Below are positions 33,401-43,587 of a stretch of 64,000 nucleotides of DNA, in pieces. The notes beneath the pieces are model-generated. The model saw only the letters and a program-made list of their open reading frames with translations. It was not told the origin of the DNA and made no database searches. The stretch lies in contig JADQAV010000015.1 in NCBI GenBank assembly GCA_019775845.1, forward strand, positions 868,001 through 932,000, read 5' to 3'. How positions within the stretch are numbered: the stretch's first letter is position 1; every line of letters starts with the position of its first letter. Position numbers and translations under genes: made by a program. The stretch is from Myrmaecium sp. VS I D KN 1. Its lineage: Eukaryota > Ascomycota > Dothideomycetes > Valsariales > Valsariaceae.

Positions 33401-36034
33401 CACCGCCATTTCCTGATCACTCGCCTCCTTTGCCGCCAACTGCAAGCATGAACCCTGCCGACACTCTCTCGACCTTTTATCTCAAACATAGACTGCCAGA
33501 TGCGCCGGCTCCGAATCTTGCATACATGAATTCTCCAGTTGGCATTGCAGACGGACCATCCATGTCGCCTCGTACGAGGTCCCCCACTAATGCTCCGGCG
33601 GATAGGTCTGCTGGGATTTCCCTGGATGTAGACAATGAACAAAAACGGCTGCGTAAACGTAGGCACGTCATCAAGGAGCTCATTGATACCGAGAACACTT
33701 TCAACCAGGATATGAAAGTCATGGAAGATATCTACAAAGGGACTTCCACGGAGATCCCGGATATCAAAGATGAAGACCGTAAGATAATCTTTGGAAACTC
33801 CGCCGCAGTGGTCGAATTTTCTCAAAGCTTTTTTGATGCTCTCCGGCAATCCGCTTCCAGTATGTACATCCTTCCGAAGGAAAAACGATGGAATCATAAA
33901 AGGGGAAGCTTTTCTACTTCGCATAGCACGGCCACCGATCTATCATACCAGATCGGGACCGACAAAGTCGATCCAGAGCAAGACAGCAAAACCTCGATTG
34001 GCGAGGTTTTCTGCCGTTACATTCCTGATATGGAACGCGTTTTCGGAGACTATATCAAAAACCATGATGCTGCAAACCAACGACTTGTCGTCCTACAGAA
34101 GGAAGAACGAGTTCGCATATGGATCCAGGAGTGTCATTCATGGGCCAAAGATCTCACAGATGCCTGGAATCTGGATGCATTGTTGGTTAAGCCTACTCAG
34201 AGGATTCTCAAATATCCGCTTCTTTTACAGAGTCTCTTAGACTGCACGCCTGACAGTCATCCGGATTATGCTATGCTTAAAACAGCCAAAGAAGAGCTAA
34301 TTGGTGTCTCGACACGGATAAATTCTGCTAAAAAGCGTGCAGAATTGGTGGAACGAGCAGCCAATCGTAAACGTAAGGAGTCCGAGGTCCGCTTGAACCT
34401 GTCGAAAGCCTTCGGAAGGCGTACGGAGAAGCTCAAACAGCAAGTTGGCTTGGCCGACTCGGTTGATGATCAGGAGTACGATGCAATTGCACAGAAGTTC
34501 GGCGGGCATTTCTTCCAGCTTCAAATAGTTATGAGAGACGTGGAAAAGTATTTGGATGATGTTCAGGGTCAATTCGACCAGATGAACGGTTGGGTGTCCG
34601 CTACGACTGCCGTCATAGACGTGGGTCCAAGTTCAGTTCCCGAGATAGAGAGCAAGTGGCGAAGATATGCCCAGGTCATGGGTGAAATCACTTCAGTTGC
34701 TCTGCCAGAACACGTAGGTCCCTTGAAATCTCTTTGCCCACTTTCCCAATTGACACGGTCTTAGAAATCCAAAGTCCGCAAGAGCGTCATCGAGCCGATC
34801 ATGACATTCTGGAAACTGCACGACCAACCGCAAAAGATGATGCAGAAGCGGAAGAAGAAGATTGTAGACTACGCGAAGTTCAAGGCATCTCAGGAGAGAG
34901 GCGAGAAACCGGACAAAAAGCTACAGGAACAGGCCGAACAGTTTGAGGCAATCAACGAAACGCTTAAGATTGAGTTACCGAAGCTATATGCCCTCACTCG
35001 AAATCTGGTCGAAGCTTGTCTCGCCAGTTTCACAAAAATACAAATGGATTGGCAATCTACATTGATGCGGAAGATGCAATCCGTCATAGAGCGGCCTCGC
35101 CTTGGCGGTGCGTTCAATCAAGACCTTGCTGCCATACAGCAAGAGTTCACTGGCGATTATGGCATCGTGGAGGCTCAGGTGGTTTCTTTGAGCATTTGCA
35201 ACAATTCCTTAATTACTGAAGCCTCGAATTTTCTCTCTCCAACAGCCACCCTTACCGACGACTCCAATTCCTTCAGACGGCCGAACACGCTTGTCGGCTC
35301 TAGAAGGACGCAATCGATCACTAGCGAGCAGTCCGCGACATCTCCTACTCTGGACTCTAGTCAGCGCAATAGCGGAAATTACCCTTTCCTTAATTTCGAC
35401 AGTACATCTCCTTTGGATGCGCCATCGCAAGCGCCTCCATTTGGTAGAATGCGTGCTGGATCAGGTGTTTCGAGCCGCGCCCCGTCTACGCCCCGCTCCC
35501 TAAGTACGACCGGAGCTGGCGCTGGCGGAATTCCGCAAAGACCTTCTACAGCCACTGGGCGGACTATGGAGCCTTCCCAAAACATGCCTCGCCTGAGCCT
35601 CGAAATGGAACAACGAGCCGGAGCACCGCTTATTCCAATTAGCTCACCTTCATATCATCGATCGTCTTCGATTTTCTCCTCTGCCATGCCGATGTCCGAC
35701 TCTTCCGACGTAATTCGCTCAGCTTCTCCTGATTTACGCCTTCAGGAGGAGCCTGAAGTTCTCTTTCTAGCGGCTAGTTTGTTCGAGTTCAATATTGCAA
35801 ATGATCGTAGGGAAGGCGGCATTCCTTACCTTGTCTACGTCCCAGGGGAGGTAAGATAACCTACATTTTGCGACTTCCAACTCCGCAGGACTTTCCTTCT
35901 GACAGCATCAGATATTCGATGTGATTGGCCAGAAAGGCGAATTATGGCTCGCAAGGAACCAAGATGATCCACAAAAACGAGTAGGATGGATCTGGGAGAA
36001 ACACTTTGCACGCATCTTGTCAGACGAACCTTGA
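30466..36034 (+). CDS. Large Rho-family GEF with DH, BAR and SH3 domains
   Basis: Three exons: 30466-34713, 34765-35850 and 35912-36034, 1818 residues, all phase 0. The first ~1060 residues are Ser/Pro-rich and disordered. The DH (RhoGEF) domain begins near residue 1066 (RHVIKELIDTENTFNQDMKV) and contains LLVKPTQRILKYPLLLQSL, the strongest DH signature. A BAR-like coiled region follows (about 1310-1580, with IEPIMTFWKLHDQPQKMMQK), then a disordered linker and a C-terminal SH3 domain at about 1746-1812 (VLFLAASLFEF, GELWLARN, GWIWEKHF). No PH domain was seen after the DH, as expected for DH-BAR proteins such as animal Tuba and fission-yeast Gef1, which activate Cdc42 at sites of growth or septation. 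The Cdc42 target is inferred. The ATG at 30466 is the first in the long frame; a nearby ATG at 30443 opens only a short frame. Confidence 0.92.
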
Positions 36035-37009
36035 TCTGTGCAATCCCCTTCTTTTTTCGGGCAATGTCCGCACCACCTTAACGAATCCCGTACGGCTTAT
36101 ATACGACGTCTATGTTTTGTCACCTCATGAGTTCGGATTTTGGAGTTGAAGAGGGATGCATAAAGGCTTTGCCATCCCGGCCGGATTCGATTTCCTTATT
36201 TTCTTCCCCTCCCCCTTTTTCTTTTTCCTCGTCTTCCACTTTCTCCCGTCTTCTTTCGTGCATTTGCAAAGAGAGTCTTGACCGCCGTTATGCAAGAAGT
36301 TTCGTCTATTTGATGGAGAAAAAGGACGGGTTCGGCGTCCTTTATTCTGCACCCTCGGTATGGTGGTGCTCTCCTGCTTTCTTACTATATCCCTGGCAAC
36401 TTCCCACAGCTTCATGGGTCTCGGCTTCTTTAAATACCAGCTTTACCTGTTCTCTAACGGGTTATATCATAATACCTTTTTGTTAAACGGGGTCTTCGTC
36501 TGCAGCAAAATTCACCAAGTTTGGAAAAGGGGGACGAGTTCGCGCTGAAGGAGATTTTGATACATTGTTGCACTTATTCTTGGAACAGACTCCAGGCTTG
36601 ACTGCGCAGTACCTAACTGTCCGGCTTCCAGACGCTTGACCTTGCTAATGGCACCACTGCCTAGTCGTATGCCATAATTTGGTTATGTGCTTACGGCTGT
36701 GGGTGCTCATACTGTTTCGCTAAGCCGTCTAAGTATAACAACAACTTGTCGACGTGAATGTGAAAGACCCCGTCGCGTATCCGACAGACGGATTTCCTAT
36801 CAGAGATGCGTCTTCCATGCGTTAAGAATACAAGTTTTGAAGATGAAGATTCAAGCGGAGAGTTACTCCGGGAATCCCAAAGTCGTAGCGATGGAGAAGA
36901 ATGCCTTTGACCCCGTGCCCCCCTGAAAAGAAGAAAAAAGGCACTTCCAGCCTTCGTAATTTCTTTCCTGCCGCATGTGGGATACGGCCCTTATCCCAGA
37001 TGTCCGCCA
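36035..37009. other. Convergent intergenic region between the RhoGEF gene and PAM17
   Basis: About 975 bases of 3' flanking sequence for two converging genes; a pyrimidine-rich tract at about 36190-36255. No gene recognised; the open frames are short and unpatterned. Confidence 0.5.
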
Positions 37010-37842
37010 TCATGTCCTCTTTATCAGGCGCCTGGAATTTCCTGTTTTTAAATTGAAGGCCCTCTGATCTTTCAGCCACCGTCTGTAATCGGCTACACTG
37101 CCGATCTTCTCGCCGTAGTAGTCCGGGACGGGGTTGGAAAGGGAGGATTGGCCGGGGTCCACGCGATAACGCTTGATGCGAGCGTAGAACTCTCGTTCCT
37201 TCTGAGCGACGGTCAGTTGGGTTCGAACCATAACCTCGACTTTGTTCGCTTCCAGCTACTTACGCGTGCGATTTCCTTGGCCCACGCTCGATACCAAAAA
37301 TTGAACGCCGCATTGCCAAAGAAGGGCCCTAGAAGCCAGCCCAACCCAGTGAACGCGAAGGTGCTCAGCCCCATCACGATGATAGGGTCCAGTCCGAGCA
37401 CCTGAGCACCCATAGCATCCAGGTCGACTGTTGTAAGGACGACTATGCCAACACCAGTAAAGGCAACACCGCAGATGATGGACGACACGAGCGAGACTCG
37501 ACGGCGGATCCGCCTAAGGGCAAGGAAGCGGTTCCATGTGAGCGTCTCCGGCGTTTCGCGGTGTGAGGGCGCTCTGGTCGAAGAGGATGCCGAGCTTGCT
37601 TCGGTCGTTGTAGATGCCAAGCGGCGGGGGGATGGGATGGAGATAGGCCTGTGTGGCCGGGATCGATGGGCGAGCGATGACAACAAGGCGGACGGTCGAG
37701 TTGCGCCAGTACTGCTGTGCATGCGCCTGGCGGGAGTGGCAGCACGCAGACATGTAGATGTGTAGCTGGTGAGAGTGCAAGAGGCGATGAGCGATTGCGA
37801 CCGTGGCGGGACGAAACGGGCGGCACGGAAGGGAAGAGCCAT
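37010..37842 (-). CDS. PAM17: Mitochondrial presequence translocase motor subunit Pam17
   Basis: Two exons, 37842-37264 and 37201-37010, 256 residues; intron GTAAGT...CAG with a CTGAC branch site. The N-terminus is rich in Arg, Ser and Ala with few acids, as in a mitochondrial presequence. The Pam17 core starts at [20 protein letters not shown], with two membrane segments (about 125-145 and 160-180) and ends with [20 protein letters not shown] and [20 protein letters not shown], highly conserved in the family. Pam17 sits in the inner membrane and organises the Tim44/mtHsp70 import motor of TIM23. An in-frame ATG 12 bases upstream (37854) could equally be used. Confidence 0.95.
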
Positions 37843-38218
37843 GATGTAGGTCATCTCGCAATGAGACCAAGTGAAGCTGGTGATTGACTGGATTATCGCG
37901 ATAGAGTGTGCTGCTGTGAGCTCGCGGGAATCAATGATGGCAGTGAGAAGGCAGTAGCTGCTGCGTAGTAAGCAATCGGGGTAAAAAAGGTACGGAGTGA
38001 GCTTAGTACCACAAAGTTCATTACAATACAGTACAGCCTTGGACAGCTGGTTTACAATCAAACCTCCTCTTACTGTTTTGATGATATAAATATGAAGATT
38101 TTACTTTTCAAGGCTGGATGGACCATCATATCAAGAAATCTATATATTGAGACGCTTCTGACGCATTGGAATCTCATAATAATACACCAAAGATGCAAGA
38201 GGTATAAAGGCGCTTGAC
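37843..38218. other. Short intergenic stretch, PAM17 promoter side
   Basis: About 375 bases between the PAM17 start and the end of the next minus-strand gene. AT-rich around 38080-38200. No gene seen. Confidence 0.5.
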
Positions 38219-40147
38219 CTAGCCGAGAAATTCACCGGAGACGAGTAACTCCCATGGCTTCCCTGTGTCCCATACCTCCTGCAAAATGAGACGAGCTTTT
38301 CCAATCTGTAGTGGCCGGGAATCGTTAGCGACTACTAGGTAATAGAGGCCCCATTGCTCCGCACCAACCAGACAGCTTACTCACCTGGGCGATGCCCAAC
38401 TTTTCCAATCTCTCCAATCTCTCCATGATTTCCTCTCTATGTCCACCGTCGTACGAGTTACAGCCTGCCGCGAACATGGGAAAGAGAAGGCAAGCTTCTG
38501 CAGTGCTGCCCTTGCGTATCCTTTGTAGCGCGCACATGATTTCCCTAACCGCGAGTTGAACCTCCGCATCTTCAGGGGATTTTCCTATGACCCGCCGACA
38601 TAGATGGATAAGCCCTGCCCAGTAGAACATTTCGTTTGTTGCGTACATCTCTACTAAGCCAGCTCCGAATCCGCCCTCTTCGTCTTTCATTAGTTCATGC
38701 TGACACTTGCTGTAAGCCTGGCGGCGACCACGCTGCAACTCCCAGCGCAGTTCATCCGCAGCAGCAATGGCCGTGTCGGTGGAAAATCTATCCAAACGGA
38801 CCTTACCCACCTCATCGAGACGCCTGCCTTCACATTGCTGCGCCAGTTCGGCAATCTTGGCAAGGGTTTCAATGCAATGACCCGTGAACCCCAGAAAACA
38901 ATCGATCTCGAAAGCCTCTTGTTCTAACTCTTCACCGGACCAGTAACTGGATGATAAGGGTCGATGATTTTTGCGTCCGCTCAAACTGCCCAGGACGTCC
39001 AAATAAGCGAACCATCGACAGAGGAAATGCGTAACCGGGTCCGGACCATCGCCCTTTCGAAAGGAAGTTCGCGAAATCATTATTTGACGAGCGAGTTGGA
39101 GATGACTCTGCCACGGAACAGCAACTTCGAACGTGTTTGGTGATATAATTTCAAGTGAGGCCAACATTATCACCGTTGCAAGAATCTCGTCAGTAAAGCA
39201 GGCCGGTTTTGCGTCTATGATCTCACGCAGTTTCGGGAAAACATCCTGCACCCATAGAGCTATGCGGTTGGCAGGCTCTGGGTGATGAAGTAACCGTGCC
39301 CGGTGACTGGCAGCGAAAGCAAGCAGCACACCAAGGATGCCGCGGTCCCGTAATGCCACTGGCCTCGTTAGCTTTGGCTGATTGCCGGCCTCCAAGGCGC
39401 CTTACTGTGCGGAAGAGTCGTTCTGAAAGGATTCTGTTCACAATCGTGTGGTACGAGGCATTTGGCTGTATGGTTGAGGAAGTGATGAAAGTACATCAAA
39501 TTCATCGGATTCTCTAACAACAGGGCTGGCAATGGCTCCAGTTGCTTCGGGATTGTGATTTGGATAGGCCTGGAGTAATAGTCATGAGATGCAAGCGCCG
39601 TAGTTGCTTGCTTATGACTGAATTGTGTCGAAAGTACGTACGGGATGCAGCGAATTGCCAATGCATCGTGATTCCTGGGTATGTCTACATCTGGCTGACC
39701 GCTGTCATATCCATAGCTTGAAAGATGTTCCGAGATGGAACGGTCTGGCTCTTGTGCATAGGAAGATATAACCGCAGCGGAGTTGTGTGTCGGCGAGGGA
39801 CAGAGTGGGCCACGGGCAGCGGCCATCTTCTTCTGGACACGCCCGCCCCAAGTGAGTCGAATGCCGTAGTCACAAGCGTCCCCCTGGCGTTGACAATTGA
39901 GGCAGCAGGGTTTCTCCTCTCCGCTGAACAGGCCTGGTAAGCACGCGGCATAGATACGGATTTCTCGGGTCCTACAGTACCATTTGACCTTGCGACGTTT
40001 ACACGGCCTGGTGTCGGCGGAGTCAGTGATTGCGTATCCTTCTTCGGGCCTCAACTACAGTAGGTTGTTCGGTCGATTGACTTACCAACAGCCATGCCGG
40101 CTGCGTTTCTTCGGTTCGGGCGCTCCGATTCTTCTTGGGCGTGGCAT
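38219..40147 (-). CDS. Zn(II)2Cys6 transcription factor with a 27-base exon in its zinc cluster
   Basis: Five exons: 40147-40086, 40007-39981, 39923-39406, 39358-38385 and 38305-38219; 1668 bases, 555 residues, phases consistent. Splicing the first three gives KKRSRHGCWPCKRRKVKCGE then KPCCLNCQRQGDAC, a standard zinc cluster (C-x2-C-x6-C-x5-C-x2-C-x6-C). Reading through either of the first two introns destroys it. The rest (about residues 130-555) matches the helical middle region of fungal-specific transcription factors (DUF3468-like; e.g. FHHFLNHTAKCLVP, LASLEIISPNTFEVAVPWQS). Such proteins bind CGG-containing DNA and control metabolism; the target is unknown. The ATG at 40147 is supported by the basic run just before the first Cys. 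It is divergent from the dipeptidase gene, 591 bases away, and could conceivably regulate it; that is speculation. Confidence 0.9.
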
Positions 40148-40738
40148 TATCACCTTGAAATGATTGTGTGGTCGTTCATCACTGTGATCAACTACATGAC
40201 CGAGCAGGATTGGTCCATCGCGACGACCGGGACAATCTGCGGAGTGCTCAGGGATAGGTCGTCGGGGTAGGTACCTTAGGTTAGCTTCGTATCTCCCGTC
40301 GGAGGCGATTCCGAGACGAACGGTTGAGCACCGTTAGGTACAGTAAGTACAGTAAGTACAGTACAGTAAGTACCTACCTAGGTACCTTATGTACATTATC
40401 CACATCGTCCTTGCTGAATTGCATCCCGGTCCCTTGAACCTCCCGAAGAGTGGGGGTTAGGTGCCCTGGTGGGGTCCGAAGCGGGGGATCGCCGTTGGCG
40501 TGTGCTCCGTACCCGGCTGCGATGCTACCTCCAGCCTCCACCTAGGAGTAGGAACTCCACTGTTTTGATCCCTTCGGCCCGTTGGCCCTGTCCATATCGG
40601 AACTTCGTGACACCCCGGGCCCCTACCTCTCTCTGCTTCCAACGATCCGAGGAACCTGTTCGCAGTTGAGCAGCTCTCGTCATCCCAATTTCGTGTTTCG
40701 CCGGCGATACCCAGCTTGACCGCACCCTTCGTGCCAAG
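40148..40738. promoter_or_regulatory. Divergent promoter region with GTACAGTAA/GGTACCTA repeats
   Basis: 591 bases between two divergent start codons. At about 40265-40395 lies a cluster of near-tandem words, with four close copies of TACAGTAAG-like sequence followed by CCTACCTAGGTACCTTA. The remaining part is the dipeptidase 5' leader. Confidence 0.6.
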
Positions 40739-42241
40739 ATGCAGCCTATCATGCAAGCTGAGAAGGAGGGTATCAAGCTCGAGGTCCACCGAAGGACAGG
40801 GCGCAAAAGTCTCTTGCTTATACCCCTTGTGACCTTGTTTTTATGGATATTGTCTATCCAGAGCTTTTTTAGCTGTGCCAGGAATCCCGTGGCCATCGAC
40901 ACTGCCCTCCTGCCTGTCGAAGAACGTGCGCGATTACTATTACGGCAGACCCCATTGATCGGTACATATCATTCTCATTGCATCTTGGGGGTCGCCCGGT
41001 TCTGGATTTGGACTGATTTTGGTTATAGACGGGCATAATGATCTTCTGATCCGGTTGCGAGCCTTGCGGAACAATCGAATTTACGACCCCGACTTCACCA
41101 AGAAATTCGAAGAAGGCGGGATGGAGGGTGAAACGGACTTGCCGCGACTAAGAGAAGGTATACAAGGTGGTGCTTTCTGGAGCGCTTTCATGCCATGTCC
41201 GAAGAACGTCACGGACTTTGCTGATACGAACTACTACCCTGGTATGCCTGTCTGAGGTCGCATCGCTTGCACAAGGCTGCACATACTGATTGTCACACAG
41301 TTGTGCGTGCCACTCTTGAGCAGCTCGACCTGTTCCACCGGTTGAGGATGCAATACCCGCGGCATTTCACTCCACCTACTGACAGCGCCGAAGCCGAAGC
41401 CATGTTTAAGGAGGGGCGAATGATTTCTCCCCTTGCTATCGAAGGTCTTCATCAAATTGGCAATTCGTTGAGCACACTCCGTCTTTATCACTCGCTTGGT
41501 GTGCGCTATGCAACACTTACATGGAATTGCCATAATGCCTTCGCGGATGCCGCACTGGAAACGAAGGACGGAAAGACATCAGTTGCTATACCATATTGGG
41601 GAGGCGTCAGTAAAGCGGGGCAAACCCTGATCAAGGAGATGAACCGCATGGGGATGTTGGTTGACCTCTCGCACGTAAGCGTTGATGTGATGAAACTAGT
41701 CCTGAACGGCACTCGTGATGGCGAGTGGGAAGGAAGCATTGCGCCCCCACTTTTCAGTCACAGCTCAGCGCATGCCATTTGTCCTCATCCGCGCAACGTT
41801 CCGGACGATGTGCTCATGCTTGTGAAGGAGAGGGGCAGTGTTGTCATGGTCAACTTCAACCCAGAATTCATCTCCTGCGTACCAAGCGACTCTGCCTCGG
41901 GCTTGCCTGACCTGTATCGACCGAATGCTACGCTACATCAAGTTGTGAGGCATATCCGATACATCGGCGAGCTTATTGGCTACGACCACGTTGGGTTGGG
42001 ATCCGATTTCGATGGGATCGAGCTTGTCCCGCAAGGTCTGGAGGACGTATCCAGATTTCCAGATCTGGTGGCGGAATTGCTGAGGCAGGGCATTAGCAAC
42101 GAGGATGTGGGCAAGGTGATAGGAGGCAATCTTCTGAGGGTGTGGCGAGCGGCAGATGAAGTTGCGGCGAGGCTGCAGAAAGAAATGACACCCGTGGAAG
42201 ACCAGTTAGAGAGGCTTGAGGAACTCGCCGAGCTCAGATGA
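40739..42241 (+). CDS. Membrane dipeptidase (peptidase family M19)
   Basis: Three exons: 40739-40961, 41029-41241 and 41301-42241, 458 residues. A single N-terminal membrane anchor lies at about residues 24-45 (SLLLIPLVTLFLWILSIQSF), making a type II orientation likely. The catalytic domain shows the family's metal ligands: HND in IDGHNDLLIRLR, Glu in LAIEGLHQIG, and the two His in DLSHVS and LFSHSSAHA; GLGSDFDGI is also typical. Family M19 enzymes are zinc dipeptidases hydrolysing a wide range of dipeptides. The anchor suggests a vacuolar, secretory or plasma-membrane location, which is inference. Introns are GTACAT...TAG and GTATGC...CAG. The ATG at 40739 precedes the anchor and is the first in frame. 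Confidence 0.93.
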
Positions 42242-43587
42242 TATATACCATATACCGGAGACGGGTGGGAAAGATGTAGAAAGAGTCAGTTGAGATGGGT
42301 CCGGGTAGCAGGAGCAGCGTCTATATGTAGAGTTGCATGTACAAATGGTACGAGTCTCTGTCAAGGCGCAGATGCAATGAGTTATCATGCTTCCGTCCGC
42401 TGCAAGGCTCAGATTGGGCGAGTGGTCCACTAAATGCGTTCAAGCCCACCCACCCACCCACCAGCGGGTGCACCGCTGTCAGACACGGAAGCGGAGAAGT
42501 TCAGGGCCTCGACGGGCGGGAGGAGGACCTCTGGATCCATCGCTGACGGATGGTTAGTAATACTGTACCGGTACCAGATCCGCTCAAAAGAAATAGACAC
42601 TGTTACATAACGGCGTAGGTTTAAATACCTACTCAGGTAGTACTAGTAGAAGGTATTCCCGAAGACCTTCCACGTCCTCTTCGTCCACGTGCCGGCAATG
42701 CTTTCCTGCCTTCGGGGCGTCTGTGCGGTCTGATCAAATCGCGGAACAACGCGAGTCTCTCCGCAATGAGTGGCCAGCAACTCGAGAGTCGTTCGCGTCC
42801 TCTGCTCTGGCTTTGGATAGGCGGCGGTAATTTAAAGCCAAAGCAGGAGTGGACGGGTTCGTATGATGACGGTCTTAAATCCGTACCTTTAAGTCAGGGC
42901 ATCCCAAGCGTGACGAAACCCAACCTTGCCCTTTCCGTGCCTCGCCCACCACCAGCGCGTACCGAAAGGTACCAGGGGCTGCAGCACCTCGACTTGACCA
43001 GCTCGCCAGCTCACCAGCTCGCCTTCGCCTTTTGCACTTCACCCTCTTCCGCTCCTGCAACCCCGCCGCCTGTATCACCAACCCTTCCCGGCTCCCGCAA
43101 TCGCTCTCCTTACCTTGCCTAAATACCTGCCGCCTCCCCGACCGCAGCCGACGCGATCCCGCCCCAAGTCCGATTGTCTCTCGTTTGCTGCGACGTGCAG
43201 TCGGCCGACGCTCGTTGTCTCATGTCGATCTGAAGCCACTTCAAGAATTGCCGTGCTGTACCCGTGCGTGCGTGTCTGCTCCGTACGTACGTCCTACCAA
43301 ACCGCCTCAATCCAAGCGACCGCGCCCCTCTTCGCAAAGCCCGCCGCTGATACCTGTATATGATATGGCTCTTAGATTGAGATACCGGAAGATAGAACGC
43401 GCATCTTACCGTTGAGTCCCTCTCGCCCTCCCAGAGTACCCCCAGCACTGCTCCATCCGCCTGTCTCAGGCCCGTGACAAGCGGTCCCTCTGTGCCATTA
43501 CGAACCCGGTTCGAAACGACTGCGAACGCGCACCAGGGCCATACCATGTCTTTATGAAGGCAGAATACATTGCAAACTCACCAGACA
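42242..43587. other. Intergenic region and long kinesin leader
   Basis: About 1.35 kb. CTAG/GGTACC words at about 42600-42650; (CCAC)n near 42447-42463; short CAGCTCGC repeats at about 42998-43022. Open frames at 42766-43122 and 43032-43415 overlap each other in different frames and have no family resemblance, so they are not called. Confidence 0.5.

Noticed and set aside
37218-37240. TTCGAACC box resembling a tRNA T arm
   Set aside because: Lies in the PAM17 intron with no matching D or anticodon stem.
43032-43415. 127-residue open frame upstream of the kinesin
   Set aside because: Overlaps other open frames in the leader, Ser/Pro/Arg-rich from base composition, no splice link to the kinesin.
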